Positions 8,020 through 17,160 of a DNA stretch of 64,000 bases are shown here, one piece after another. The stretch is from Bacillota bacterium (lineage in GTDB: Bacteria > Armatimonadota > HRBIN16). The notes under the pieces were generated by a model that saw only the letters and a list, made by a program, of their open reading frames with translations, did not search any database and was not told where the DNA came from. The translations under genes were made by a program, and so were the position numbers. Each line of letters begins with the position of its first letter. The first letter of the stretch is position 1. Where the stretch lies: positions 1 through 64,000 of the forward strand of contig JAIMBJ010000012.1 in NCBI GenBank assembly GCA_023511455.1. Reading direction: 5' to 3'.

Positions 8020-9942
8020 ATGGAAGTCCCTTCCCGCGATGAGCGCGTGAGCCACGTGAGGCACGGCGAGATGCATTTGCCGACGCCCGCTTATGCATCC
8101 CGCCAGCAATGGGAGGCACGGGCGAGGTGGTTGCGAGAACACATTTTGAACAGCGCAGGACTACTGCCCCTGCCGCCACGCACGCCTTTGAAAGCCCGAT
8201 TCTTCGGGCGAATCGAGCATGAAGACTACAGCGTGGAGAAAGTATACTTCGAAAGCTTTCCGGGTTTCCTGTGCACGGGGAACCTGTACCGACCGGTGGG
8301 TAAAAAGCCGCCCTTTCCAGCCATCTTGTGTCCGCATGGTCACGCCCACGGGGGCAGGTTGGAAGACAACCCCAATGACAACAGCGACACCTCCTATGTG
8401 GGACTTTGTGTGAATCTGGCGAAGCAGGGTTATATCGCGTTCAGCTATGACATGGTGGGCTACAACGATAGCCTTCAACTGCCTCATCAGCGCGTCTCGA
8501 AAGAGTGGGAGCTGTGGGGAATCCATCTGTTGCGCCTGCAGTTGTGGAACAGCCTGCGGGCGATGGACCTGCTACACACCCTGAAAGAGGTCGACACACG
8601 CCGTATTGGCTGCACGGGGTCATCTGGCGGAGGCACGCAGACCTTCCTGTTGACAGCGGTGGAACCGCGCGTGGCTGCTGCCGCGCCGGTGTGTATGGTG
8701 TCTGCGCATTATCAGGGCGGCTGCTTCTGCGAAAACGCGCCCGGCTTACGCCTGGATACCAACAACGTGGAAATCGCCGCGCTGGCGGCACCGCGCCCGC
8801 TGTTGCTGGTGGCGGCGACCGGCGACTGGACAAAGAACACCATGGAGGAGGAATACCCTGCCGCCAGGGCGATATACGCCCTGCTGGGGGCGGAGTCGCG
8901 CATCTCTGCAGTTTGCTACGAGGCAGACCACAACTACAACCGCGCCAGTCGCGAGGCGGTTTACGCCTTCTTCGGTAAATGGCTGGGTATCCCTGCACCC
9001 GACCGCGAACCACCCTTCACAGTAGACCCTCCGGAGAAGGTGCGGGTCTTCCCCGACGGGGTGCTGCCCGCAGGCTACCCGCGAGGAGATGCGGTACTGG
9101 AGGCTTTGCGCCAGATGGACGCTGAGCAGTTACGCAGACGCTTCCCACGCACCCCTCAGCAGGTTCCTGCGTTTCGGCGATGGGTGGGCAGTGCCTGGAT
9201 GCACACCCTAGCTGTAGAGACAGTGACGCCCGCACAGACAGAGGTGCTGGACGAGCAGGAACACACCACCACCCTGCCTCATCGCCGTATCGCCTTCCGC
9301 CGCCGAGGGACGGGTGAAGTCGTGCTGGGCGCGCTGTTCCAGCCAGCGAAACAGTCTCCGGGCAAGGCGGTACTGCTGCTACATCCGGAAGGTACGGAAG
9401 CATGGGTGCGCCGAGAAAGCCTGCTTCATCGCTTCCTGGACGCCGGTTATCTCGTCATGACGCTGGACGCCTTCGGCACAGGGGAACATTTACGTCGTTT
9501 CGGCGCGCGCAACCTGCAGGGCAACTTTCCGGAGACCTTTAATCGCACAGACGCACAGGGGCAGATACAGGATACTTTGACCGCGCTGGCGCTGCTGCGT
9601 TCGCGGCGTGGAGTGAGACAGACCTGCGCCGTCGGCATGAGCAACGCGGGGTGGTGGGCACTACTGGCGGCGTCGTGCGACCGCAAACTGCACTCGGTGG
9701 TGGCTGACCTGAACGGGTGCGATGGCAGCAACCGTTTCTTCCTGCAGAACGTGTGGGTACCCGGCATCCGCAGGCTGGGCGATTGGGCAACAGCAGCCGT
9801 GCTGGCTCTGCCTGCCCGTGTGCTGATTCACCACCTCAGTGTCGAGGAGGCGCGAAGGGTTTCTCTAACGGGCTTTGCACCAGTGATCAGCGTATCGCCT
9901 GCACCCATACGGGATGAGGAGATATTGCGGTGGACAGCGTAA
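8020..9942 (+). CDS. Tandem alpha/beta-hydrolase protein (esterase-like)
   Basis: A 640-residue protein with two alpha/beta-hydrolase units. Unit one (residues about 55-320) resembles acetyl-xylan esterase/prolyl-oligopeptidase-like hydrolases: oxyanion region PHGHAHGG, nucleophile Ser202 in GSSGG, Asp270 in ATGDW and His305 in EADHNYN. Unit two (about 430-640) repeats the layout with LLHPEGTEAW and a nucleophile-like Ser542 in VGMSNAG, but I see no clear matching His near its end, so it may be inactive. The start at ATG 8020 was preferred over an upstream ATG (7951) because GGAGGG lies just before it. No signal peptide is present. The substrate is unknown; such proteins often deacetylate carbohydrates. 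It overlaps the next gene by 13 bp. Confidence 0.75.
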   Translation: MEVPSRDERVSHVRHGEMHLPTPAYASRQQWEARARWLREHILNSAGLLPLPPRTPLKARFFGRIEHEDYSVEKVYFESFPGFLCTGNLYRPVGKKPPFPAILCPHGHAHGGRLEDNPNDNSDTSYVGLCVNLAKQGYIAFSYDMVGYNDSLQLPHQRVSKEWELWGIHLLRLQLWNSLRAMDLLHTLKEVDTRRIGCTGSSGGGTQTFLLTAVEPRVAAAAPVCMVSAHYQGGCFCENAPGLRLDTNNVEIAALAAPRPLLLVAATGDWTKNTMEEEYPAARAIYALLGAESRISAVCYEADHNYNRASREAVYAFFGKWLGIPAPDREPPFTVDPPEKVRVFPDGVLPAGYPRGDAVLEALRQMDAEQLRRRFPRTPQQVPAFRRWVGSAWMHTLAVETVTPAQTEVLDEQEHTTTLPHRRIAFRRRGTGEVVLGALFQPAKQSPGKAVLLLHPEGTEAWVRRESLLHRFLDAGYLVMTLDAFGTGEHLRRFGARNLQGNFPETFNRTDAQGQIQDTLTALALLRSRRGVRQTCAVGMSNAGWWALLAASCDRKLHSVVADLNGCDGSNRFFLQNVWVPGIRRLGDWATAAVLALPARVLIHHLSVEEARRVSLTGFAPVISVSPAPIRDEEILRWTA

Positions 9943-11813
9943 CGCTGTACGCGGTATGGGGATGGATGCCCGCGCTGCTGGCGGTTGCCCTGCTGGCGTG
10001 GACAGGCTGGCAGTGGTGTCGCCAGTGGAGGTTACCGTTTACAGATGCGGGGGAGCGCCTTGCTTTTGGGCTGGCACTCAGCACGGGCTTGTTGTCCTAT
10101 CTCGTGCTGGCGTTAGGACTGCTGGGTGGGCTGCGCCCGAACGTGCTGTGGGGCGCGTTCGGGTTCGTGTTGTTGCTGGGCATCATTGCGTGGGGACGGA
10201 TGCGGGGTGCCGCAGAACCCGCCCTATCCCTGCCGTGGCAGCACTGGGTCCTGCCCGCACTGATTGCCTGGTGGTCGTTGCCGATGGTGGCGTCTCCCCC
10301 TGCCGCCACCGACTGGGATGGGCTATCCTATCACCTTGCCGCCCCAGCCATCTGGCTACGGGAAGGGCGTATCGGTTACATCCCCTTCATGCACCACTCG
10401 AACTTCCCGTTCGTGATAGAGATGCAATACCTGTGGGCGATAGGAGTGGGCATGGGCGCAGGCGGGGCGAAGGTGTTTCACTGGGCAACCCTGCTGATCA
10501 CGCTGTGGGGAATACTGGCTTTTGCGCGACGCGCAGGCTTTGCAGGGACATGGGCAGCAGCCAGCTTCGTCGCGGTGCCCGTCGTGCTGTGGGAGTCCAC
10601 CGTCGCTTATGCCGACCTTGCCACCACTGCCTACACCCTGCTTTGCCTGCTTGCCGCATGGAACGCCGCCGCCGAGGAGGATGTCTCCATTCGCCGCAGA
10701 TGGCTGGTACTGGCGGGTTTGATGGGAGGCCTTGCGCTGGGAACCAAGATGACCGCGCTGGGCAGTGTAGGGTTGCTGGCGTTGTTGTTGCTGTGGGAGA
10801 TGATGCGCCGGCGGCAAGTGCGGTTCGCCGAGATTGCAGGTTGCGTCGTTCTCGCGGTGCTGGTGGGCGCGCCGTGGTATCTCAAGACCTACATTTACAC
10901 GGGCAATCCCGTGTATCCCTTTTTTTACGAGATATTCGGTGGGCGCAACTGGACAGCGGAAAACGCCCGCATCTACCGCGAGGCGCAGCTGGCGTTTGGG
11001 CTGGGACGCGAGCCCTACCAGCTGCTGATGGCGCCGTTCAACCTGACCTTCTACTGGAACCGCTTCTTCGACCCCCTGCCGTTTGTGGGGTCGGTCGGAT
11101 TCGCGTATCTGGCAGGGCTGATACCGCTGCTGTTGGTGCGCAGGCTGCCCGACGCGGCACGTTGGTGGATACTCTTCTCGCTGGTATCGCTGGCGTTGTG
11201 GTTTGTGCTGATGCAGCAGGTGCGCTACCTGATGACCATCTTCCCGCTGGTGTCGTTGTGGTGCGGCTGGCTGGCGGTGCAAAAAGACCATCGCCTCACA
11301 GCGCGAGCGATGCAGCTAGCGATTGCCCTGCAGGTGCTGTGGTGCGTGATGGGCATGTTCCCCCTGTGGGGCAGGACGCTGACGGTATGGCGCGAGGGTT
11401 CAACGGCATATCTGGAACGTGCTTTGCCCGGTGTGTGGCAAGCCTGCCAGTGGGTCAATCAGAACACCCCGCGCGAAGCAGGCGTGATACTCTATGACGA
11501 GACGCGCGGCTTCTACCTGCAACGACGCTACCTGTGGGGCAACCCTGGGCACCATACCCTGATTGACTACGACTCGCTGACCGACGGCGACATGCTGGCG
11601 CACACTTTGCACCGCATGGGATACCAGTATGTGCTGCAGAATCTGGCATTTGTGCCGCCCGGGGCGGAGCGCGAGCACTGGCGTCGGTTACTGCTGGATG
11701 CCGTCGCAAAGGGTGCTTTGGTCGAGCGGTTCCGCGAGCGTCAGGTCGTGGTGCTGGAGATACGCCCCCGTCCGATGGTTCTGACCCATCTGGGGTATAA
11801 TCAGGCTAAATAA
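9930..11813 (+). CDS. Polytopic membrane glycosyltransferase, GT39/ArnT-like
   Basis: A 627-residue integral membrane protein with ten or more hydrophobic segments. The first large extracytoplasmic loop carries D128-W-D130 in ATDWDGLSYHL, the acidic motif typical of GT-C enzymes that use lipid-phosphate sugar donors (dolichyl-phosphate-mannose mannosyltransferase and ArnT-like families). A C-terminal soluble part with VILYDETRGFYLQRRYLW follows. The start is GTG at 9930, with GGATGAGGAG eight bases upstream, overlapping the hydrolase gene by 13 bp, so the two are probably co-translated. It likely glycosylates envelope lipids, glycans or proteins; the acceptor is not deducible. Confidence 0.7.
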   Translation: MDSVTLYAVWGWMPALLAVALLAWTGWQWCRQWRLPFTDAGERLAFGLALSTGLLSYLVLALGLLGGLRPNVLWGAFGFVLLLGIIAWGRMRGAAEPALSLPWQHWVLPALIAWWSLPMVASPPAATDWDGLSYHLAAPAIWLREGRIGYIPFMHHSNFPFVIEMQYLWAIGVGMGAGGAKVFHWATLLITLWGILAFARRAGFAGTWAAASFVAVPVVLWESTVAYADLATTAYTLLCLLAAWNAAAEEDVSIRRRWLVLAGLMGGLALGTKMTALGSVGLLALLLLWEMMRRRQVRFAEIAGCVVLAVLVGAPWYLKTYIYTGNPVYPFFYEIFGGRNWTAENARIYREAQLAFGLGREPYQLLMAPFNLTFYWNRFFDPLPFVGSVGFAYLAGLIPLLLVRRLPDAARWWILFSLVSLALWFVLMQQVRYLMTIFPLVSLWCGWLAVQKDHRLTARAMQLAIALQVLWCVMGMFPLWGRTLTVWREGSTAYLERALPGVWQACQWVNQNTPREAGVILYDETRGFYLQRRYLWGNPGHHTLIDYDSLTDGDMLAHTLHRMGYQYVLQNLAFVPPGAEREHWRRLLLDAVAKGALVERFRERQVVVLEIRPRPMVLTHLGYNQAK

Positions 11814-11830
11814 TCTGCGGGGTAACTGCC

Positions 11831-12772
11831 ATGAGCCGATTCGCTAGGTTCTGTTGGGGCGTGCTGGGTTACAACGTGCTGGTCATTCTCTGGGGAGCGT
11901 TTGTGCGGGCCACGGGCAGCGGCGCAGGTTGTGGCAGCCACTGGCCCACCTGCAACGGCGAGATTATCCCGCGCCCCCAATCGGTAGAAACGCTGATTGA
12001 GTTCACACATCGAGCTACCAGCGGGTTAGCCCTGCTGGCGGTGCTGGCGATGTTCGTGTGGGCTTTTCGAACGCATCCGCGCAAGCACATCGTTCGTTTG
12101 GGAGCGTCGCTGTCGCTGTTTTTCATCATCACCGAGGCACTGTTGGGCGCGGGGCTGGTGCTCTTCGAGTGGGTGGCGCACAATACGTCGGTCGCGCGGG
12201 CGATATCGATGCCCCTGCACCTGCTGAATACCTTCCTGTTGCTGGCTGCGCTGACGTTGACCGCGTGGTGGGCGTCGGGCGGGGCGGTGTTCCGGTTGCG
12301 CGGGCAGGGCAGGCTCCTGCACGTGCTGGTTGGGGGATTGCTGGCGGTGCTGGTCGTCGGCATGACAGGAGCGGTCATCGCGCTGGGAGACACGCTCTTT
12401 CTGGGTCTGGGCGTTCAGCCCGAAGAATCGCCGCTGGTGCGCACGCTGATTGCCATCCGCCCGATTCATCCGGTGGTGGCGGTGCTGGCTGGAGTGTATC
12501 TCTCGGCGGCAGGCATCTGGGTGCTGAATCAGCGTCCGCATCCGGCGGTAGGGCGTCTGGTGATGACGTTGATGATGCTGTATGTGGTTCAGCTGGTGGC
12601 GGGGGCGGTAAATGTCGTGTTGAAGGCGCCGGTGTGGATGCAGCTGGTGCATCTGCTACTGTCGGACGTGTTGTGGGTGGTGCTGGTGTTGCTTTCGGCA
12701 GCTGCGCTGGCAGCAGAACAGGCTCCCGCGTCTACGCCACAACCCATCCCCTCTGCTTCTCCGATAAAGTGA
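11831..12772 (+). CDS. ctaA: Heme A synthase, COX15/CtaA family
   Basis: A 313-residue membrane protein that converts heme O to heme A for cytochrome oxidases. It has eight predicted transmembrane helices in two similar halves. Conserved histidines sit at His60 (EFTHR), His130 (PLHLLNTF), His213 (IHPVVAV) and His274 (VHLLLSD), the expected axial ligands. Cys34 and Cys41 in GCGSHWPTC form the extracytoplasmic cysteine pair characteristic of the CtaA type. It follows the glycosyltransferase by 17 bp and may share its transcript. The presence of heme A synthase implies an aa3- or ba3-type terminal oxidase, which is not in the window. Confidence 0.9.
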   Translation: MSRFARFCWGVLGYNVLVILWGAFVRATGSGAGCGSHWPTCNGEIIPRPQSVETLIEFTHRATSGLALLAVLAMFVWAFRTHPRKHIVRLGASLSLFFIITEALLGAGLVLFEWVAHNTSVARAISMPLHLLNTFLLLAALTLTAWWASGGAVFRLRGQGRLLHVLVGGLLAVLVVGMTGAVIALGDTLFLGLGVQPEESPLVRTLIAIRPIHPVVAVLAGVYLSAAGIWVLNQRPHPAVGRLVMTLMMLYVVQLVAGAVNVVLKAPVWMQLVHLLLSDVLWVVLVLLSAAALAAEQAPASTPQPIPSASPIK

Positions 12773-12793
12773 GCGACGTGGCGACCTGAACGC

Positions 12794-13864
12794 TTAATCG
12801 TATCGTCCCAGCTCCTTCGCCTTGCGCACGAACTCGCGGAACTGCTCGAGGCTGACGCTATCGGGCACGGAGTGGTCGGAGCTGATGATATAGCCGCCGC
12901 CCTGCTTCATCACGGGAATGACCCGCTCCATCTCCGCGAACATCGCCTCCATGTCGTAGAAAAGCACGGCGTTCAGCCCACCGTGAAAGCCCAGTCGGTC
13001 GCCGTACTGCTTTTTCAGCTCGGTCGGTTCCATTCCCGCCTTCACCTCGATCGGGTTGAGCATTTGCACGCCGATTTCGATGAACTCGGGGATGAACGGA
13101 CGCACATCACCACACGAGTGCAAACGGACATACACCCCATGCGCCTGCGCCCATTCACATGCCCGGCGATGCACCGGCTTCAGCAGCTCGCGATAGGTCC
13201 TGACGGAGAAGAACTGGTGCCCCTTATAGCCCATGTCGTCGGGCCATGTGATTTCGTCGAAGGTGTAGCCTGCCTCCCACAGCATGTCCAGCAGGGCAAG
13301 GTCGACATCCAGAAAGTGATTGAACATGTCCATCAGCCACTCTGGGTCTTCCACGATGGCAAGCAACACCCGCTCGGTACCCACCGCCCACGAATGCGTG
13401 ACGTCGAATCCGAACCACAATCCCGCGCTAATCCAGTAGCCCTCCTCGCGCCAGCGACGGTAGTTCTGCTTCAGGTGGTCCCATGGGATGCGGTCAGGCG
13501 TGGGCGTCATCCGCGCTTTTGCTTCCTGCCAGCTATCCCGGTCCACGATGGTGAAATCCAGAAACTCGGGCACTCCGCCGCGATGCTTCCAGTTCTTAAA
13601 GGTCGCTCCCCAAGGAGAAGTGGAAATCACATACTCTTCGGTTTCTTCTATCACCTTCACCGGGTAACGCGGACTGTTGTCCAGGTGGATAGCGGTAAAC
13701 TTGTCCAGTTCGAAGAACTCCGCAAAATCCGCATCGGACGGCATGCCCTCTCGGTGCCAGCGTTCGATGGTGGCAGCCCAAGGGCTATCGGTAATCGGCA
13801 CGCGGTCCGCCTCACGGTGTTCGTACATCCGTTTCACGCGCTCGTGCGTGGTCAGTTCAGCCAT
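12794..13864 (-). CDS. URO-D family protein (uroporphyrinogen decarboxylase-like methyltransferase)
   Basis: A 356-residue TIM-barrel protein of the URO-D superfamily, starting MAELTTHERVKRMYEHREADRVP, the usual N-terminal helix of the family. The start at ATG 13864 (preceded by GGGAGGG) was preferred over a longer frame because it matches the family N-terminus and falls one base after the fabF stop. Conserved segments include HSCGDVRPFIPEFIEIGV, NPIEVKAGM and LGFHGGLNA. HemE-type substrate-binding residues were not evident, so it more likely belongs to the large group of non-HemE members, many acting in methylcobamide or unknown methyl transfer. It is the last gene of the fatty-acid operon, an unusual neighbour. 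Confidence 0.8.
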   Translation of the reverse strand: MAELTTHERVKRMYEHREADRVPITDSPWAATIERWHREGMPSDADFAEFFELDKFTAIHLDNSPRYPVKVIEETEEYVISTSPWGATFKNWKHRGGVPEFLDFTIVDRDSWQEAKARMTPTPDRIPWDHLKQNYRRWREEGYWISAGLWFGFDVTHSWAVGTERVLLAIVEDPEWLMDMFNHFLDVDLALLDMLWEAGYTFDEITWPDDMGYKGHQFFSVRTYRELLKPVHRRACEWAQAHGVYVRLHSCGDVRPFIPEFIEIGVQMLNPIEVKAGMEPTELKKQYGDRLGFHGGLNAVLFYDMEAMFAEMERVIPVMKQGGGYIISSDHSVPDSVSLEQFREFVRKAKELGRYD

Positions 13865-13865
13865 C

Positions 13866-15116
13866 TCAACCCTCCCAGCGTTTAAACACCAGTGTCGCGT
13901 TGTGCCCACCGAAGCCGAAGGAGTTAGACAGCGCGATGTCTATCTTCATGGGACGCGCCTCATTGGGCACGTAGTCCAGGTCGCACTCCGGGTCTGGCGT
14001 TTGATAGTTGATGGTGGGCGGGGCAAGCTGATGCTGGATGGCAAGCACGGTCGCAATGGCTTCTACCGCTCCCGCCGCGCCAAGCAGGTGTCCCGTCATC
14101 GATTTGGTGGAGCTCACTGCCAGGCGATAGGCATGTTCACCGAAAGCGCGTTTGATAGCCAGTGTCTCCAGTCGGTCGTTGGCGGGGGTAGAGGTGCCGT
14201 GTGCGTTGATATAGTCTACCTGCTCGGGAGTGATGCCTGCTTTGCGCATCGCCAGCTCCATCACCCGTTTTGCGCCTTCCCCTTCTGGGTCGGGGGCGGT
14301 GATATGATAGGCATCCGCGTTCATGGCGTAGCCAATGAGTTCGGCAAGTATGGGCGCGTTGCGTTGCAAGGCGTGTTCCAGTTCCTCCAGCACCATCACG
14401 CCCGATCCTTCGCCCATCACGAAGCCATCCCGCTCGGCGTCGAAGGGACGGCTGGCGTGTTCGGGGTCGTCGTTACGGGTGGAAAGCGCACGCGCGTTGG
14501 CGAAGCTGGCTAATGCCAGGGCGGTGATTGCTGCCTCAGTGCCACCTGCTATCATCACGTCTGCGTCTCCCCGGCGAATGATCTCCCAGGCGTCCCCAAT
14601 CGCGTTTGTGCCAGCGGCACAGGCGGTTACCACAGTGGTGCAGGGACCTTGCAACCCGAACTGAATAGCAACCTGTCCCGACGCCATGTTTGCAATCATC
14701 ATCGGTATCAGGAAGGGGCTTACCCTATCGGGTCCGCGCTCCAAAAACACCCTGTGTTGCTCTTCCAGAGTCTGCAATCCGCCGATGCCGCTGGCAATCA
14801 ACGTGCCGATGCGTGTGCGGTTCTCGTCGGTGATTTCCAGTCCCGAACTCGCCAGCGCCTCTCGGGTCGCCGCGATAGCAAACTGCGTAAAGCGGTCCAT
14901 GCGACGCGCTTCCTTGCGCTCCATATAGTTCTCCGCGACGAACCCCTTGACTTCTGCCGCAAAACGCACCGGCTGTCCCGAAGGGTCAAAAGAAGTAATA
15001 GTCGCCACCCCGTTGCGTCCGCTCTTCAGTCCCTCCCAGAAGGAAGGAACATCCAGGCCCAACGGGGTGATGGCGCCCATGCCGGTCACCACTACCCGTC
15101 GCCACATTTCCGCCAT
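13866..15116 (-). CDS. fabF: 3-oxoacyl-[acyl-carrier-protein] synthase II
   Basis: A 416-residue condensing enzyme that elongates acyl-ACP with malonyl-ACP in type II fatty-acid synthesis. The Cys-His-His catalytic triad is complete: Cys166 in VTACAAGTN, His306 in NAHGTSTPAND and His343 in KSMTGHLLGAAG. The N-terminal VVVTGMGAITPLG is standard, and length is normal for FabF. An alternative ATG lies three codons downstream. acpP lies 6 bp upstream, the common acpP-fabF coupling. Confidence 0.96.
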   Translation of the reverse strand: MAEMWRRVVVTGMGAITPLGLDVPSFWEGLKSGRNGVATITSFDPSGQPVRFAAEVKGFVAENYMERKEARRMDRFTQFAIAATREALASSGLEITDENRTRIGTLIASGIGGLQTLEEQHRVFLERGPDRVSPFLIPMMIANMASGQVAIQFGLQGPCTTVVTACAAGTNAIGDAWEIIRRGDADVMIAGGTEAAITALALASFANARALSTRNDDPEHASRPFDAERDGFVMGEGSGVMVLEELEHALQRNAPILAELIGYAMNADAYHITAPDPEGEGAKRVMELAMRKAGITPEQVDYINAHGTSTPANDRLETLAIKRAFGEHAYRLAVSSTKSMTGHLLGAAGAVEAIATVLAIQHQLAPPTINYQTPDPECDLDYVPNEARPMKIDIALSNSFGFGGHNATLVFKRWEG

Positions 15117-15122
15117 TGTCGT

Positions 15123-15362
15123 TTAACCTGAAGCGAGCTTCTGGTCGATGTAATTCACCGCATCCTGTACTGTACGAATGCCCTCGGCATCCTCGTCGGG
15201 TATCTCGATGTTGAACTCTTCTTCCAGAGCCATAATCAGCTCCACGACATCGAGCGAGTCCGCACCGAGGTCCTCCGCAAAGGAAGCTTCCGGCGTTACC
15301 TCGTTCTCATCCACTTCCAGCTTGTCCACAATCACTTTCTTGATGCGGTCAAACGTGTTCAT
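15123..15362 (-). CDS. acpP: Acyl carrier protein
   Basis: A 79-residue acidic acyl carrier protein. Ser36 in the [11 protein letters not shown] motif receives the 4'-phosphopantetheine arm that carries growing acyl chains. Helix II continues with the acidic [14 protein letters not shown] surface that docks to Fab enzymes. GGAGGGT precedes the ATG. It lies between fabG and fabF, the classical order. Confidence 0.97.
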   Translation of the reverse strand: MNTFDRIKKVIVDKLEVDENEVTPEASFAEDLGADSLDVVELIMALEEEFNIEIPDEDAEGIRTVQDAVNYIDQKLASG

Positions 15363-15417
15363 GCTACCCTCCGTTCTTGTGAAGTGTTGTCCGTTGACAG
15401 ATCACAGCAATGGCTTT

Positions 15418-16170
15418 CTATATCATAACGAGACCGCCGTCTACCGTCAAGACCTGCCCGGTGATATAGGATGCCTCCTCGCTGCAAAGGAAGACCACCG
15501 CGCCTGCCACGTCTTCGGCTTTGCCCAGCCGCCCCAGCGGGATTTGCTTCAGGATGGCTTCGCGCACCGATTCGGGCAGGCTGTCGGTCATGGCGGTGTC
15601 TATCCAGCCGGGAGCGACGGCGTTCACACGGATGTTGCGCGAGCCCAGCTCCCTTGCCAGCGATTTGGTGAAACCGATTAAACCCGCTTTGGCAGAGGCG
15701 TAGTTCGCCTGCCCGGCATTGCCCGTCAACCCCATGATGGAGGTGATGTTGACAATGCATCCGGAACGCTGTTTCATCATGACTTTCGCCACGGCACGGC
15801 TGCACAGAAACGCTCCTTTTAGATTCACGTCCAGCACCGCGTCCCAGTCTTCCTCACGCATCCGCACCAGCAGGGCGTCGCGCGTGATGCCTGCGTTGTT
15901 CACCAGAATATCTATCCTGCCGAACGCCTCGATAGCCTCGGCGATACCCGCCTCCACCGATTCCGCTTGCGACACATCCATCTCTATCGCCAGCGCACGC
16001 CTGCCTATCTCCTGCACCGCGTCGGCAACCCGGAGAGCATTTGCCAAAGTGTGTGACGCAACCGCCACGTCTGCACCCTCGCGCGCCAGCGCAACCGCGA
16101 TGCCGTGCCCGATACCCCGGATGTCTTTCCCCGCACCGGTCACCAGTGCGATTTTGCCTTCCAGTCGCAA
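15418..16170 (-). CDS. fabG: 3-oxoacyl-[acyl-carrier-protein] reductase
   Basis: A 250-residue short-chain dehydrogenase that reduces 3-oxoacyl-ACP with NADPH. The catalytic Ser144 (NITSIMG), Tyr157 and Lys161 (YASAK) are present, as is NNAG at 91-94. The dinucleotide loop reads TGAGKDIRGIGHGIA, a few residues longer than the usual TGxxxGIG; the loop therefore deviates slightly and may alter cofactor binding. The start is TTG at 16170, supported by GGGAGGGT immediately upstream and by alignment of the RLEGKIALVTG N-terminus. Confidence 0.94.
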   Translation of the reverse strand: MRLEGKIALVTGAGKDIRGIGHGIAVALAREGADVAVASHTLANALRVADAVQEIGRRALAIEMDVSQAESVEAGIAEAIEAFGRIDILVNNAGITRDALLVRMREEDWDAVLDVNLKGAFLCSRAVAKVMMKQRSGCIVNITSIMGLTGNAGQANYASAKAGLIGFTKSLARELGSRNIRVNAVAPGWIDTAMTDSLPESVREAILKQIPLGRLGKAEDVAGAVVFLCSEEASYITGQVLTVDGGLVMI

Positions 16171-16214
16171 TCCACCCTCCCGCTCTGTTTGTCGTGTTCA
16201 GTGTGTCAGACGAG

Positions 16215-17150
16215 TCATCCACCCCGCAACAACTCGGCTGCACGGTGTAATTCCTCAGCGTTGCGCACCGTGCATGTTTGCGCGTCTGCCATCGTTCGCT
16301 TGACCAGACCGCTGAGCACGTCGCCGGGCCCCAGCTCCACAAACAGCCTCGCTCCCATTTCCCACATCCGACGCACGCTTTCCTCCCAGCGCACCGAATG
16401 CAGCAGCTGTTCGGTCAGCAAAGCCACGAAGTCGGCCTCTGCGTTCAGCACGTCGGCGGTGCGGTTGGCAACCACCGGAACCCTCGGCGGGCGGAAGGTT
16501 ACCTGTTGCAGTGCTGCGCGAAACCGCTCGGCAGCAGGTTGCATCAGTGGCGAATGGAACGCCCCACTCACGCGCAGGGGGATGACCCGTTTCGCGCCTT
16601 TTGCTTTACACAGTTCCCCCGCTTTGGCTACCGCCTCCGCCTCGCCCGAGATAACCACCTGTCCGGGGCAGTTGCGGTTTGCCACGCAGACCACGCCCGC
16701 AGAGGACGCCTCTGCACAGGCAGATTCCACCGCGTCCGCATCCAGACCCAACACCGCCGCCATCGTGCCCGGCGACCTTTCCGCTGCCTCCTGCATCGCT
16801 TCCGCGCGCGCACGCACCAATCTCAATCCGTCCTGCCACTCCAGCACACCTGCCGCCACCAGCGCGGCATACTCGCCTACGCTGTGCCCTGCCACGCAAA
16901 CAGGGTTCACCTCCACCATCTCGTTCAGGGCGTACCATGTCGCCACGCCGGTCACGAACAGCGCAGGCTGGGCGTGAACCGTCTGACGCAGCTCCTCCTC
17001 ACTGCCCTCAAAACACAGCGCGCTCAGGCGGTAGCCCAGAATGTCATCTGCCTCCTCATAAATCTTCCGCGCCGGGGCAAACGCTTCGGCTATCTCCTTG
17101 CCCATGCCCGGCGATTGCGAACCCTGTCCCGGAAAAACCAGTGCGTACAC
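16215..17150 (-). CDS. fabD: Malonyl-CoA:ACP transacylase
   Basis: A 311-residue enzyme that loads malonyl onto acyl carrier protein. The start was set at GTG 17150 because GAGGAGG (about 17162-17156) sits just upstream and the protein then begins MYALVFPGQGSQ, the family N-terminus; the frame extends further upstream into fabH. The catalytic Ser90 lies in AGHSVGEYAAL and His199 in SGAFHSPLM. Spacing to fabH is 10 bp, so co-transcription is almost certain. Confidence 0.95.
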   Translation of the reverse strand: MYALVFPGQGSQSPGMGKEIAEAFAPARKIYEEADDILGYRLSALCFEGSEEELRQTVHAQPALFVTGVATWYALNEMVEVNPVCVAGHSVGEYAALVAAGVLEWQDGLRLVRARAEAMQEAAERSPGTMAAVLGLDADAVESACAEASSAGVVCVANRNCPGQVVISGEAEAVAKAGELCKAKGAKRVIPLRVSGAFHSPLMQPAAERFRAALQQVTFRPPRVPVVANRTADVLNAEADFVALLTEQLLHSVRWEESVRRMWEMGARLFVELGPGDVLSGLVKRTMADAQTCTVRNAEELHRAAELLRGG

Positions 17151-17160
17151 TGCCACCTCC

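Noticed and set aside
12794-13864. Authentic HemE uroporphyrinogen decarboxylase
   Set aside because: The characteristic HemE N-terminal substrate-binding motif was not seen and the context is not heme synthesis.
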